A stretch of 64,000 nucleotides of DNA. It comes from Bedellia somnulentella. Taxonomy: Eukaryota > Arthropoda > Insecta > Lepidoptera > Bedelliidae. The stretch covers positions 11,765,423 to 11,829,422 of the forward strand of contig OY755176.1 of assembly GCA_963576735.1 (NCBI GenBank). The letters are read 5' to 3'. Below, piece by piece: positions 44,526 to 56,885 of the stretch; positions within the stretch are counted from its first letter, which is position 1; each line of letters begins with the position of its first letter. Both the position numbers and the translations under genes were made by a program. Under the pieces are notes generated by a model. That model saw only the letters and a program-made list of their open reading frames with translations, had not been told where the DNA came from and made no database searches.

Positions 44526-44922
44526 GGAACCTCAAGAAATAATTATAGTAGTGTCTTTACATCCACGTCTTAATACCTTATTTGATGGCATCTGTTATTC
44601 GTTTATTTGTTTAACAAAGATGGTCACACGTAGCTACATACCTGCGTTATGTCACTTTGTTACCAAGATCACATGCTTAGATTTAAAATGTGTACTACAA
44701 GCGTGCGATTTGGTGGAAAAGCAGTCTCTGTGTTATTTATTTAAAGAATTGATAATAATTTTTGTGTTTTAAATATATTTATTTCGGAAAAAGATTACAG
44801 CCAAGTCTCACTAAATAGATATGAAGCATTTAGACTGCACATCGAAATAAGTTATATTATTGTCAGTGGAAAAAATTACGTATACAAAATTTTATATTAT
44901 TTTAATTTATTAATTTTATATT

Positions 44923-45130
44923 GCTGTGTAGTGTCGGCTTAGACTAGCACTACCCCATTTCTTCCGGTGGGTGTACGTAAGAGGCGACTAACGGTATTGG
45001 GGATTTAAGGGATTTTTGGGCGATGCGGTTAGAGACCCACCAGCAACAACCTTTATTTAACCACCTTTTCCCCACTCAATTTTCCAAAAGTGGCTGAGGA
45101 ATTTTTAATTCCATAGCTCTGGCTACCCCT
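44923..45130 (+). mobile_element. Family B element, 3'-truncated
   Basis: GCTGTGTAGTGTCGGCTTAG to AGCTCTGGCTACCCCT, then stops before the usual tail. Confidence 0.82.
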
Positions 45131-45134
45131 GGTA

Positions 45135-45830
45135 TTACATTTGTAAATTAAGCCTGAACATAAAATAAATATTTAAAGCACCGCGTTTAAAATTATCTAG
45201 GGACATACAAATATATTTTCTGCAATTTTGTTAAAAACAATTGCACCGAGTCAAGAGAACTCTCCCACAACAAATTCGTTCACGAGTACAAGAAAATTGA
45301 TACTCGTATGATGACTTATTTCACGCTACTAAACAAATACATACAAACTTCTGTTACAGGTGAAAGAAATAACATTACGGAAATTGTACTTATATACTGT
45401 ATAAGCAACAGCGTGTGGAATATATGTTATTCATGTAATGAACTAGTCTCATTGGCCGTTCATTACACAAAAAAGAACTAAAATAGTAATGGTATTTAAA
45501 TAAAGTATGTAATTGCAACTAAACATTGATTTACGAGATATTCTAGGCCTACTGTTTTAAGTAGTGGGTCAGCGATATTTCGATTTGCTATAAGCACAAC
45601 CGGTAAAAATTGGAGACAAATAACAGTCACAAAGTGAGTGAAAATTATAAATATTCTATTAGAGAAATTATATGTATATAGGCTGTCGGGTTTAAAGAGT
45701 GCAATTTTAATTTTGTTTGTACGTATTTGATTTAGATGAAAACATAAGGTTACTTTTCAGCTATGGCGTAAACTGAAACAAATAGGCATAAAACTTTACG
45801 CTCCTTTTTAACATTGAAGATTCATGTTTA
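45135..45830. other. AT-rich DNA, nothing recognised
   Basis: No gene or repeat is assigned. Confidence 0.5.
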
Positions 45831-45832
45831 TT

Positions 45833-45950
45833 ACATACATACATACATACATATTCTCACGCCGTTAGTTCCCATTGGGGTAGGCAGAGACTATCGATCG
45901 CCACTTTGTACGATCCTGGCAAACCTCTCTGGCTTCGTTTACATCCATTT
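45833..45950 (-). mobile_element. LINE C 3' fragment
   Basis: (CATA)n, then TTCTCACGCCGTTAGTTCCC and ATTGGGGTAGGCAGAGAC to GGCTTCGTTTACATCCAT. Clean reverse copy of the last ~115 nt. Confidence 0.82.
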
Positions 45951-46364
45951 TACATTTATTACATTTGTTTCTATTTGAATAAACTATAGTGAATAACCCA
46001 GGGATATATATTTATAATATAAATAATTGTATATGTTATTTAAATTGATTGCCCGATTTCGTTTCCTCGAAGTTGCTCTATATATTAGAAAATAAATAAA
46101 ACTGAAAACAAAGTACAGTAAACTTCGTTACACTTCACAAAAGTCGAAAACAATGTAAAACATAAAAATATACTTACGAATGCACCAGTTCCCTTTTCCG
46201 AACTAATTCAGCCACTTTTACGATTGCTCCTGTGAGCTACCAGCAATGGTTAAAAATAATTTGAATCACGTTTACAGGCCCGTTACCCAATCACCTTTAT
46301 ATTGTCAAAGGAACTGCCCCGCTATCGTAATAGGAATAGCACTTGAATCACGTAATTATTGGTC

Positions 46365-46510
46365 TGTTGTAAGAGTTGTCGCGCGTGCGCGGTGTTTGAA
46401 AGTGCGGCTTGTACTGTCTCGGTCTGGTTGGTGGTTTGTTGTGTGACGGACCGGTGAGACGTACCACCTCCTGCCGAGCCCCGGGAGACAGCTGGTTGCT
46501 ACACCAACTA
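46365..46510. other. CpG-rich patch
   Basis: GTTGTCGCGCGTGCGCGGTG through GTGACGGACCGGTGAGACG. GGACCG|GTGAGA could be a plus-strand donor, so a first exon is conceivable. No following exon is found. Confidence 0.2.
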
Positions 46511-46619
46511 CCATTATCCACTCAATCTTAAACCGATGATGGCATTCGGTTTTGAAACCCATAATGTGTTTCGTGCAAAAAGTTGATAGCAAGTGCAATT
46601 GCAATAGGTGCAATTTAGA

Positions 46620-47165
46620 AAGTTATGTTTCATTATTTCAGCGTTTTGTGTTGATGAGTTTTTCATCATCAGCACTTAAATTTGATTAAATTATATATTA
46701 TAAAGGAAATTTATGGAAAAAAAATAATGGGATCAAAACGTTTTTATTAATATAAAAATAGTATTTCTATCTTTTTTGATGAAATAACTTACATATAAGT
46801 TTTAGTCTAATCATACTTCGGAGTTTTAATGTGTATTGTTGTGAATAGATATGGTTCATTTGTCTTTATATATAATAGATACAGCGGATTATAACAAAAT
46901 GTTTGATTGAAGGCGTGAGAGTTTCAATGTATTTAAATTGACTGTCTTCTTTTAGCGATGGCCCAGTAGCATTAATATTTACCTTACTCCAGTACCTAAA
47001 TAACACGTTGCATTGTTATCTATCCTTTTTTACCATAAAAAGAAAACCTGCGTAATTTGACATGTTTTAATAAACCTCAAACCTGAAACCATCTCCACTG
47101 ATTTAAATAATTACTTCATCTATGTAGTCCTACTACGTTCAGATTCTGAAACTGAACGTAGTTGA
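46620..47165. other. AT-rich DNA, nothing recognised
   Basis: No gene or repeat is assigned. Confidence 0.5.
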
Positions 47166-47171
47166 CCCGAA

Positions 47172-47275
47172 CTAGGGTTTCTCATTTCTCGACCTTTTTC
47201 ATTTCCCGGAGCACGAGAATTCTCGACCACTATTTCCCGGGAATTCCCGGGTTGTCGAGAAATATGGAAATTTAT
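47172..47275 (+). mobile_element. Possible hAT-type transposon end
   Basis: TAGGGTTTCTCATTTCTCGA, then TTTCCCGGGAATTCCCGGG and TTGTCGAGAAAT. CCCGGGAATTCCCGGG is palindromic, and TTTCTCGAC/GTCGAGAAA bracket it. Similar CCCGGGAA-rich ends occur in hAT elements of animals. The opposite end was not found. Confidence 0.35.
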
Positions 47276-47289
47276 AAAAAATAATGTGT

Positions 47290-48970
47290 GATTTAACAAA
47301 AAAACTACGCTTTTTATGTAATATTCAACAACATTTATTAATCAACAACGTTTATTTTTAGTTTCATTTGACTTTAAGTATAGAAATCTTTGATTAAGCG
47401 AAATAAGCTCTAGCGAGATCTTTTAATCATTATTTCTACAAACAATTAGGCATAAATAAATAGTCTTTTACATAGGGCATAACAAAAGTGAGTAGTGAGT
47501 GTCACCGTGCGGAGCTGGTACGGTCCAGTAGATGACAATTTATAATAAGCAATCGATCATATGCCATTCTTGACACAAAAACAAAAGTGCTATCTATGAC
47601 ACTGAAACACTGACCAAAATAATTGTCTTATAATTAAGTGCTAATTTTAAAAAAATATCTATCCAAGAAATTTCTGAATTAGCTCTTGGCAAACCAGTGC
47701 CACGACAGAATTATGTCTCATTTAGAAAATCTTAAGTATCACGAAATGTAATATAATTTTATAATTAATATTAATAAGATTAATTGGCAACCATTCACAG
47801 TAACAGTGCCATCAATGTAATGCAGCGAAACTAACAACAAATGCACAATTTGTTTAATTAAACAAATCAATGAGAGTTATGAATAGGCTTAGGCAACAAA
47901 GACAAGTTTGTTTAAAGTTGTTTGAGAACCCGAATCAGATTCAATTCAATTCAATCAGATCCGAACATTCATTAATTAATCTTTTCACATGTACCCTTTT
48001 ATTCTTAACACTTTTAAAGACTGCTATTTTTTAGTAAAATTTCATACATTTGATCTTCTAAGCAAAGACACCATTATGTTATTTATAAATTTCACTATTG
48101 TAATATTAAAATAAAAACTATATAGTGTAGAAAATATTTTTAAAATCGTACGAAGATGCTATTTTTTTTCTACGTCTTTAAATGCAATGCACAGAAAACT
48201 TAAAATCTTATTTACTCTATGCAGATATAAGTTTTTTTAAATTTTATTTTAATTTTTCCATTATAGAATTTCACATCCTTTGCGGATCATTGATTTGTAT
48301 AACAACGTTGTAAATGTAAATAAGAATTGACCAACTAAAGAAACGAACCCTCTGATTTCCATAGACATCGGATTTGTAAGAAACAATAAAAAGTAGAGCA
48401 ATATTGGTTAGTCTGAACTGGAGCGTAAAGTGAGAATAAATTTTGTATCAGCAAATAACCTTGACTTGGCATACATTGGATGATCGGTTAACATTGGTGT
48501 TGGTGCACGAAATATAGAGACAAGACTGATTGAAATTGTCAATTAGTGTGTTTCAATTTGTGTGGCGGGCGCCGGCGCTGCCTCTAGTTTTATTACACTT
48601 GTTATATAATGTTTGTTGCTACAACCTGCACAGGTTGGTTCTCAGCTGAGCGCCGCCGCACTGTGTGCAACAAGTCGTTTTGATGCAATCAATATACTTA
48701 CTGTGGAAAAGTTTGAGTAACTAAATTTCTCAAATATAATACTACAATGTAACATATCACGATAAAGATAGGCGTGTTGCCACCAGTGGCAAAATTATTG
48801 CTGATACCATATACTTAAACAAAAATAAAATGTTTTTTATTCCGACGCATTAAGTGTTGATTAGGCTCTGGGCAATGTTTCCACGTGGTAACTCTAATCC
48901 CAACAAAAAATATAAAGCATATATACAGATCGGCTATATTCCAATCATAATTTTATTTGTAATTAATTAG
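47290..48970. other. AT-rich DNA with a Helitron-like end relic and one CpG-richer patch
   Basis: A trace of the family D end (CCGTGCGGAGCTGGTACGGT) lies near 47502-47523. GGCGGGCGCCGGCGCTGCC lies near 48563, with CTGAGCGCCGCCGCACTG near 48647. No exons are recognised. Confidence 0.35.
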
Positions 48971-48974
48971 GATG

Positions 48975-50196
48975 AAGAAAAAGTCAAAAAAAAAAGTCAA
49001 AAAGTTTATTTTTCAAAATTAAGTTAAAAATTAACATTTTTTGAACGTCAAATTTTTTAAATTTATCATTAGTCCGTTGCTTCGGAAGGTGTTCGTAAAG
49101 AGAAGAAGCAACAAAGAAACTCTTTACATTCACATTTTTTCATTTTTTCAAAACATGGTTTGTACAATTTCAGTTTATTAACATGTTTTTACTTTATAAA
49201 AGATTTTCTATGCGACAAAACCAAACGCTAGTTTGACATAATTAAAATAAATTGTCCATCACAAAAACCAATCACATAACGTGAGAAGAAAAATCCTCAC
49301 CAGACAATTATTCCTAGGAATAACGAGGGAAGATTTATAGCTTTACGGACACGGTCATGTGCGCGTTGGGTCCTTGTCGTTTAAAAAATCTTGAACACTG
49401 TAGTAAGACTTCTTTAAAAGCATGGCTTTTATTGCCTTTTTAAAAGATGCCACAGGCAATTCCAATATGTCAGAAGGAAGTTTGTTGAACATTTTCAGGG
49501 ATAGTCCCATAAAGGAGTTACTTACTTTATTAAGTCTCCACTTCGGTACGTTAAGTTTCTCCTTATTTCGAGTATTAACAGTATGCCTATCACTAACTTT
49601 ACTAAATTGGCCTATATTCTTTTTGGCATACATTAAATTCTCAAATATGTATTGGCAAGGGACAGTTAAAATGCCAATTTCTTTAAATTTTTCGCGCAAC
49701 GAATACCTCGACCTCAACATGTAAATAGATCGGATAGCTCGCTTTTGTAAGACAAAAACTTTATGAACATCAGCCGCTTTACCCCATAATAAAATACCGT
49801 ACGACATAATACTATGAAAATAACTGAAATACACAATGCGAGCTGTTTCTATGTCTGCTATTTCTCTAATCTTACGCACGGCATACGCTGCTGAGCTCAG
49901 CCTTTTAGAAAGTGTTAGTATATGAGGTCCCCATTGCAACTTAGAATCGATTATTATCCCTAGGAATTTTGTCTCTTTCACTAATTCTAATTTTTCACTG
50001 TCAATAACAATATTTGCCTCCACTTGCCTAACATTCGGTAAAGTAAATTTAATACATTTAGTTTTTTTGGCATTCAGAACCAGGTTATTTACAGTAAACC
50101 AATGCAATACCAGTGAGATAGCTTTATTTACGTCGTCAAGAGATGTAGAGGATCTCGCTACATTAAATATTAAAGATGTGTCATCTGCAAACATAA
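48975..50196 (-). mobile_element. 5'-truncated non-LTR retrotransposon with RT C-terminal ORF
   Basis: Open frame 49355-50194, 279 codons. It begins at the catalytic MFADDTSLIF block and continues with LVLNAKKTKCIKF, ETKFLGIIIDSKLQWGPHI and SIMSYGILLWGKA, then a thumb and C-terminal segment. This is the order of a non-LTR ORF2, of Jockey or a related clade. A stop lies just upstream (TAAACTCTTATG), marking the truncation point. The 3'UTR is about 380 nt and ends in repeats of GACTTTTT. The frame is uninterrupted, so the insertion is fairly young. It differs in sequence from the element at 1.0-2.1 kb. Confidence 0.88.
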
Positions 50197-50435
50197 GAGT
50201 TTAGGTTGTACTTTTAATTATTTCTAAATTATATGGGAAATACACGATTTTAGTTCAGTCCAATTTATTTATCAATCCCAATACATGAGGTTAATATGGT
50301 GGTTCATAAAATTCAATCACACTTTTAGCATAAAAATATAACAACGAAAAGAAATGGTAGGAATTGGGAAGGGGTTACGAAGTGTATAATCCGATCATAG
50401 ACTGTCAACGTTCAAGAGAGAGAGTGATACATCCT

Positions 50436-50530
50436 TACATATGCTCACACCATTAGTTCCAATAGGGGATGCCAGAAAGTCGTAGCCAGTTTTTATGATT
50501 TTGGCAAACCTCTCGAGCTTCATTTAAATT
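50436..50530 (-). mobile_element. Decayed LINE C 3' fragment
   Basis: ATATGCTCACACCATTAGTT, CCAATAGGGGATGCCAG and GGCAAACCTCTCGAGCTTCA in reverse orientation. Confidence 0.65.
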
Positions 50531-50549
50531 TATCATAACATAACATATA

Positions 50550-50905
50550 CATAAACGCTCACGCTGTATATCCCCGAAGGGGTTGGCAGAGGTACTAATA
50601 CTTCTGAACATCAAGTAACTTTTTCACCTGGTGTTCAGAGTACCCACGTTTTGCATGGACAGTGTACACACGTGATAGGGGACAGGCCTATCGCCGTTTT
50701 GTACGAATACACTGTCACATGACTAAGTACAACTCAGCCATGTGGGTTACCTCACGATGTTTTCCCTCACCGTTAACAACCATGATAAATTGAACACACA
50801 TATGTCTTTAGAAAAGACAAATTGGTGTAGGCCCGACCCGGGATTTGAACACTAGTCGCTTGCACGATAACCGGTGTTCTACCCATGGAGCTATCACGTC
50901 GTCAA
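50550..50905 (-). mobile_element. Family A tRNA-derived SINE (full length)
   Basis: From AAACGCTCACGCTGTATATC and CCCCGAAGGGGTTGGC to the head at about 50850-50900, which has box-B-like GGGATTTGAACACTAG in reverse. Confidence 0.85.
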
Positions 50906-51121
50906 TTTATCAATCTCTAGTTAGTGTCTAACATTACCACTTGAATCCTTACAGTCATGTAGACAGACCGCAGAATGGAATTGGGTTGCGTCTACTTAAG
51001 ATGACACTGTTAAGCTAAGCTATAACAAACCAAGGCTGCAATATTTTGCAATGGTTAACCAATATATCTTATTTGTTAATAATTGCGTGAAGCAAACGTT
51101 TGTTTTCTCTGACGAATAAGG

Positions 51122-51440
51122 CATGATATTGTAAGAAAGATAGAAAAAGGAATGTTGAGATGGTTTGGGCACATAGAGAGGATGGATGATAGAAAATTGG
51201 TAAAAGGGATCTATAGAGCTAGTGTGGATGGTAATGTTAGTAGAGGACGACCACGGAGAACACACTTGGACCAAATTGAGAGTGTGCTCAAAAAGGCTGG
51301 CGTCCGAAGTATGAAGAATAAAAGAGCATGTATGAAAAGATTGATGGATGTAAACGAAGCTAGAGAGGTTTGTCAGGATCGTGCGAAGTGGCGATCAATA
51401 GTCTCTGCCTACCCCAATGGGAACTAATGGCGTGAGTATA
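51122..51440 (+). mobile_element. LINE C 3' fragment with the longest intact tail ORF
   Basis: An in-frame run from [11 protein letters not shown] through [40 protein letters not shown] and [20 protein letters not shown] to SAYPNGN stop (51425-51427) is followed by GGCGTGAGTATATG. RWFGHxxRM...RGRPRRT...W is the usual C-terminal tail of some non-LTR ORF2 proteins. This copy is the best reference for the family in the window. RT and endonuclease are missing. Confidence 0.87.
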
Positions 51441-51444
51441 TGTC

Positions 51445-52480
51445 AAAAAGGGGCATGTGTTAAAAATTTAGAAGACTTTACTTACAATTTCGACTACCTA
51501 AATCCTAGTATAGTATTACATTATCTGTGCTAATTATAGACAATACAAAAGACAATTACCGGTTTTTAGATCATCACATATTTCCCATATATATTTCCCT
51601 AGATGCTGCGAGTACTTAACTATTTTCTGAATACACTTTCCATTCATTTGATGCGGGTAAGTACGTTATAAATATTTAAGCGATATAAGTGACATTAATA
51701 TTTGGACGCCTAACAAAAGGCAGATTTACTTACTAAAAGAAGGATGACCCATACTTATCACTTCAGGATATCAAAAATAAGTAAAAATACTCGTATCAAG
51801 GATTCAAAAATAGATTTAGTCGTTTTTCGCGTCACATTATATACAACTATAAAACATATACTAGTTGCCTAATAATCGTTGTCTTACCACAGAAACCAAT
51901 AAAGTAACGATTAACGGGGTTGTACCATCATTGAAATTCAGGGGATACAAAATAGCTAATTTCCTATTCTCAGACCTACATTATATACGATCATAAATTT
52001 ATAACAATCGTTGAAGCTGTTACGACCGAGTTTTAGAACAAATATTGTAGCAAGAAATTTTGTTTCTTTATTAGAAGATACATTTTATAATTCTTTCTAC
52101 TTATTATGTTGTAATCCTCGTTGGAAGTTGAATATTTTGTAGTAGCTAACAAACGTTTTCTTTCTTTTTTCATACAAACATGTTTTGGCGTATGTATAGT
52201 AGGTAAGTCAACGGTAAAATCAGTAGTTTTAAATTCTGACAATCCAAAAGTATCTAAAAAGCTTTTCAGTGTTAGTTATAATTCAATGACGCTTTTGCAT
52301 GAATACTGGCATTACAAATGAAAGCGTGTCCCAGTTTGAAATATTGAAGACGCTTTATATTAAGTGTTTGATTGTCTACAAGAATTGCAGAGATACACTA
52401 ATGTCCTATTATACTAGGTATATGAGAGTGGCAAAATATCAAAGCATAAATATTATTTTGCACATACATATACATACATA
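51445..52480. other. AT-rich DNA, nothing recognised
   Basis: No gene or repeat is assigned. Confidence 0.5.
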
Positions 52481-52486
52481 TACATG

Positions 52487-52737
52487 GCTGTGTAGTGCCG
52501 GCTTAGAATAGCACTACCCCATTTCTTCCGGTGGGTGTACGTAAAAGGCGACTAACGGTATTGGGGCTTTTGAGGGATTCTTGGGCGATGTGGTTGGAGA
52601 CCCATCACCAAGAACCTTTTTTTCACCATCTATTCCCCACGCACCTTCCAAAAGTGGCTGAGGAATCTAATTCCTTAGCTCTGGCTACCCCTTTCTTGGG
52701 ATTTATAGCCGTGAGTATATGTATGTATATGTATGTA
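52487..52737 (+). mobile_element. Family B element (full length)
   Basis: GCTGTGTAGTGCCGGCTTAG to TAGCCGTGAGTATATGTATG. Its tail abuts the tail of an inverted copy. Confidence 0.87.
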
Positions 52738-52870
52738 TATACATACATACATATACTCACGGCTATTAATCCCTAAAAGGGGTAGCCAGAGCTGAGAAAT
52801 TAGAAATTCCTCAGCCACTTTTGGAAGTTGAGTGGGGAAAAGATAGCAGAATAAAGGTTGTTATAGTATG
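52738..52870 (-). mobile_element. Family B 3' half, inverted and tail-to-tail with its neighbour
   Basis: CATACATATACTCACGGCTA, GGGGTAGCCAGAGCTGAG and TTGAGTGGGGAAAAGATAG. The joined tails form a TATG/CATA palindrome around 52720-52755. Confidence 0.82.
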
Positions 52871-53187
52871 TTGTATGATTTTGTAGGTTACTTAAACACT
52901 GTAATTATAAGAAGAGCACCTAAATTTGCCTGTTGACCTCATTAAATCTCGAACAAAAAACTTTACGATTGAATGGTTAATTGTGTAATAGCATTTTGAG
53001 CTTTTAGGTCTAAACCGTAAAGGCGTTTATGCTTTTCTTTATTTTATTGCAAAGGTAAGCTTACTAAGCTTTCACCTCCAGTGGCCTAGATCTTAAAGTT
53101 CAAGCTATTTAGCCTCTTGTCTGTCTTGTGTCTAGCAGAACTTAGACAAGACGTAAATTAATCTTCAGTGGTATACAATTATATAGC

Positions 53188-53520
53188 ATCCGTGATAGCT
53201 CAGTGGGTAGAACATCGCTTATCGTGCAGACGATGATGAGGGTTCAAATCCCGGGTTGGGCCGATACCGATTTGTCTTTTCTAAAGTTATATGTGTGGTT
53301 AATTTTTCATGGTTCTTAACGGTCAGGGAAAACATCGCGAGGAAACCCTCATGGCTAAAGTTATACTTAGTCATGTGACAGTGTATTCGTACCAAAAGGC
53401 GATAGACCTGCCCCCTATCACGTGAGTACACTGTCCAAGCAAAACGTGGGTACTCTGAACACCTCACAAGTATTAGTACCTCTGCCAACCCCTTCAGGGA
53501 TATACGGCGTGAACTTTTGA
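53188..53520 (+). mobile_element. Family A tRNA-derived SINE
   Basis: The head CGTGATAGCTCAGTGGGTAG keeps a near-perfect A-box, and GGGTTCAAATCCCGGG a near-perfect T arm. Full body follows, with a ~20 bp gap before the 3' end CCAACCCCTTCAGGGATATA. Confidence 0.85.
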
Positions 53521-53618
53521 ATTTGAGTCGTATCACATATAATGATGGTATACAACTTAGCTATCATATTTACTTTATCTTGTAGAAAAGGAATAATTAT
53601 AAATCCTTATGTAGTAAA

Positions 53619-54575
53619 TCTATACTTATAATAAACCTGTAGAGAGGTCACTTCTGTACATGAAATATATTTTCAAAATAACTATCAGGGGGTGATTAGG
53701 GATCGATACTGATGCCAAAAATGCAATCAGTAAAATTTTTGTCTGTCTGTCTGTCGGTTTGTATGTGCCTTATGGAAACAAAAACTACGCGACGGATTTT
53801 AATGAAACTTGGTACAATTGTTCTTCATACTCTTGGGCAGGTTTTTGTATACTTTCCAGCAGAGTAGTAAAGGGGAATTTTGGGAAATTTTGGGAAAACG
53901 GTAGAAGTTACTCCATTTTTTAAGCTTCCGTCGCGTGTGCAGCCTTAGTGGTTAAACTTACATAGAAATCATGTATGACGGAAATATTCTTCATAAAATT
54001 ATCTAAAAAAAAATCCACAACAGTTTATGTCTATCTTTTATGGTTGACTCACAATAACACGTGTAATTCCTGATAGCTTAGCAGTTCGAAACATTCTGAT
54101 TATATTTGTTTACTCTTACGTTTGTAAATCTCTCACTCATACCTAATTTAAAAAAGGTTACATTATTACCTATTCAATAAAAAAAGAATCATAGAAATCG
54201 GTAGAGAAACACCGAAATTATACATAGAATAAGCCATCGCGCCCGTGACCAAAACCAAATCTTTACTAATTTACATATAACATACTAGATGGCGCCAGTA
54301 GTTGCATCCTACATCACATAATGATTTCTTTTTTAGATTGTTATAAATACTTCATAGTGTTTTATTCCAAAATTTGCTATTAAACGGAAATACTGAACCG
54401 TTCATAAAAGCGCATTCAAAATCACCAAACTACACAGTTTAGGGAGTGCTATAAATTTAATAAATTGAAAACATTGCGCTAAATTTCACAATGCTTGAGC
54501 AGTGACTGAAGAAAGAAACCTCAGATATTTAAAAAAAACAACGCTACCCGTGCGAAGCTGGGCCGATCCACTAGT
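53619..54575 (+). mobile_element. Family D Helitron-like element, copy 4
   Basis: TCTATACTTATAATAAACCT to CGAAGCTGGGCCGATCCACT and AGT. About 957 bp with about four GTCT units. Confidence 0.78.
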
Positions 54576-54671
54576 TTATAATAAGACTGTCTGTCTCTAT
54601 TCAATCGCAACTTATTTAATTTAGAAATACATTAGCATGCTTTCCCGTTATAGAGATCAAATTTGTAACGG

Positions 54672-54845
54672 ACAGCCTTGATAGTCCAATGGGTATAACG
54701 ACCGCCCGTCAAAACAGACAGGCGTGAGTTCAAATCCCGGGTCGGGCCTACACCAACTTGTCTTTTCTAAAGTCATATGTGTGCTTAACTTATCATGGTT
54801 GTTAACGGTGAGGGAAAACATTGTGAGGAAACCCACATGGCTAAG
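54672..54845 (+). mobile_element. Family A SINE, 5' half only
   Basis: Head CTTGATAGTCCAATGGGTAT, GTTCAAATCCCGGGTCGGGC and body to GAGGAAACCCACATGGCTAA. The 3' half is missing, which is unusual for a retroposed copy and implies a later deletion. Confidence 0.8.
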
Positions 54846-54849
54846 TTGT

Positions 54850-55930
54850 AATTTTGACATGTAAAATATGTATGCATTCACCCGGCACTCATAATGCGTT
54901 ATCACGTCAAAAAAATTGGATATAACACATAAACTTAAACAATAACACTTAAAGTCATTCATTTGTGTAGAATTGGAATTTGAATCTACAGATTAAGTAA
55001 TCCCCTATATAGAGCAAGAAATCAAATTTTATGTATTATAGATAGATCAGCACTACATTAAGAAGAGACCATAATTATTATTCCATTGTGTAACAAATTC
55101 TCATACATTTTCCTATACTTCGTTTCGCTTCTGCAAGCTGCTAATCTGATGGCGCTCAAGCTTAGCAAAACTGCATTAGGTTAATGCAACTTACGTAACC
55201 CTCAAAGACCACTTGCATCAGACATTTGTAACCTAAGTAAGAGTTATCTTTGTGCAATATCAAAGTTAATCTATTATCTGTTAGTATAGGAAATGTAAAT
55301 TTAATTGTAGGGTCTGCGGCTTCGTGTTAGAATATGGAGAAACGTGTGACATATAAAACTGATATGTTGTAATTCCTTTGTTGTTTTGGCATTGTGTTAT
55401 AATATTTGTGCCTAGACAACTGTTTGCAGATTGTCTATTCTCAGATTTAAATAGGATTTTTTCCAACTTGTTCAAAAATTGGCTAAGAGCAAGTTTGCTT
55501 GTGCATTAAGATTTTGGTAAGATTATGTATATAAACAAATATGACATCACGTACGTGCCGAGCGTATAGAGCCCTTTAGAATTTACTTATTTTATATAAC
55601 AAAATCATAAAAAACTCACGGCAATAAATATTTATGCTATATAATAATAATCATCTAGAGCATAACTTATTAAAAATATCACTTAATTGTTTAATTTATC
55701 AATACATGTGCTTGTTATCGTTGTCAACACCAAGCAAAAACTGTTGATTGGTGGGGGAAGGTGTATCTTTAAGTACTCATCATGGAAGTACTATTTAAAC
55801 AGGAATGCGCGCTGGCGTCCTAAAGTGTCCTGAACAAGGATGGCACACTAGTGGGCTGTGTCTCGTTTTAAGTAGGTTGACCATCTGTTATTGTTTTAAT
55901 GAGAGTTCCTCTAGAAGTTACAAAAACACT
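54850..55930. other. AT-rich DNA, nothing recognised
   Basis: No gene or repeat is assigned. Confidence 0.5.
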
Positions 55931-55937
55931 TATATTT

Positions 55938-56184
55938 ACATACATTCATATTCTTAATTAGTATATTATAAAAGAAGAGGTAGCCAGGGCTTGAGAATTA
56001 AAATTTCCTCAGCCTCTTTATGAAGTTGAATAGAGAAAAAATAATAAATAAAGGATTGTGGTATTAAAAGGATGATAAAGTATCTAGTAAATAAGTTCAA
56101 AAGCCCCAAACCAAAAGCCTAAGTTGCTTTTTACGATCGACGGGTAGAAAAATATTAGTGCTATGTTAAGCCGACACTACACGG
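55938..56184 (-). mobile_element. Family B element, diverged
   Basis: GAGGTAGCCAGGGCTTGAGA, then GAAGTTGAATAGAG and ACGATCGACGGGTAGAAA to AAGCCGACACTACACGGC. Confidence 0.72.
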
Positions 56185-56189
56185 CATCT

Positions 56190-56885
56190 TATTTCACCTA
56201 TATTATTTATTTGAAATAGAAAGGAATTTTCTTAGTTAAATGGTAAAAGCTCCGAAACACACAAACAGATGATAAATTATGGACACCTTATTTATCTTGT
56301 TTCCATGGGGATACCCGTTATAAATATTATTTTACCGATTACCAAACTTAACAGATTATTTAGCTCTAAGTTGATAGACGACGATAATAATTAAAACAAT
56401 TTATTAAAAAGGAATAGTTGGTAACCTGCTTTTTATAAAATATTCCCTATAAATACGTTTGAATTTGTTTTTCTTTGAACATAATCTCGACTGGCAACCG
56501 AGCGAGCGGGGCACACTCCACTAGTTCGGGCTCTCGTTCTAGGACGTTTCTCTGCATGACAGTGTTAAAAAGATTGTAAGCTATATTGCTGGGTAGTAAA
56601 TTTCATTATTGTGTACCATATTTCGCGCTCTCCTGTTTAGATAGTAACTTCATGGTATTAATTTTATTCAGATTTTGTTGTTTCTTTTTCGTAATAGTGA
56701 CACAAAAATGTATCATCTATGGGTCATTCTATGGACTAGATATTTTTGTGTTCGGATGATATAACGTAATTACTACGATTCTTAAACCCGCTTTTGGAGC
56801 GTTACCTGCAAGAATAGTCCTTAATCTATAGATGATATATAAATTTCCATATATAATTACAGAATTAATTATAAAAAATCGCCGA
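56190..56885. other. AT-rich DNA, nothing recognised
   Basis: No gene or repeat is assigned. Confidence 0.5.

Noticed and set aside
52531..52776. 81-codon plus-strand ORF
   Set aside because: Lies wholly in the tail-to-tail family B pair. Family B shows no conserved reading frame between copies.
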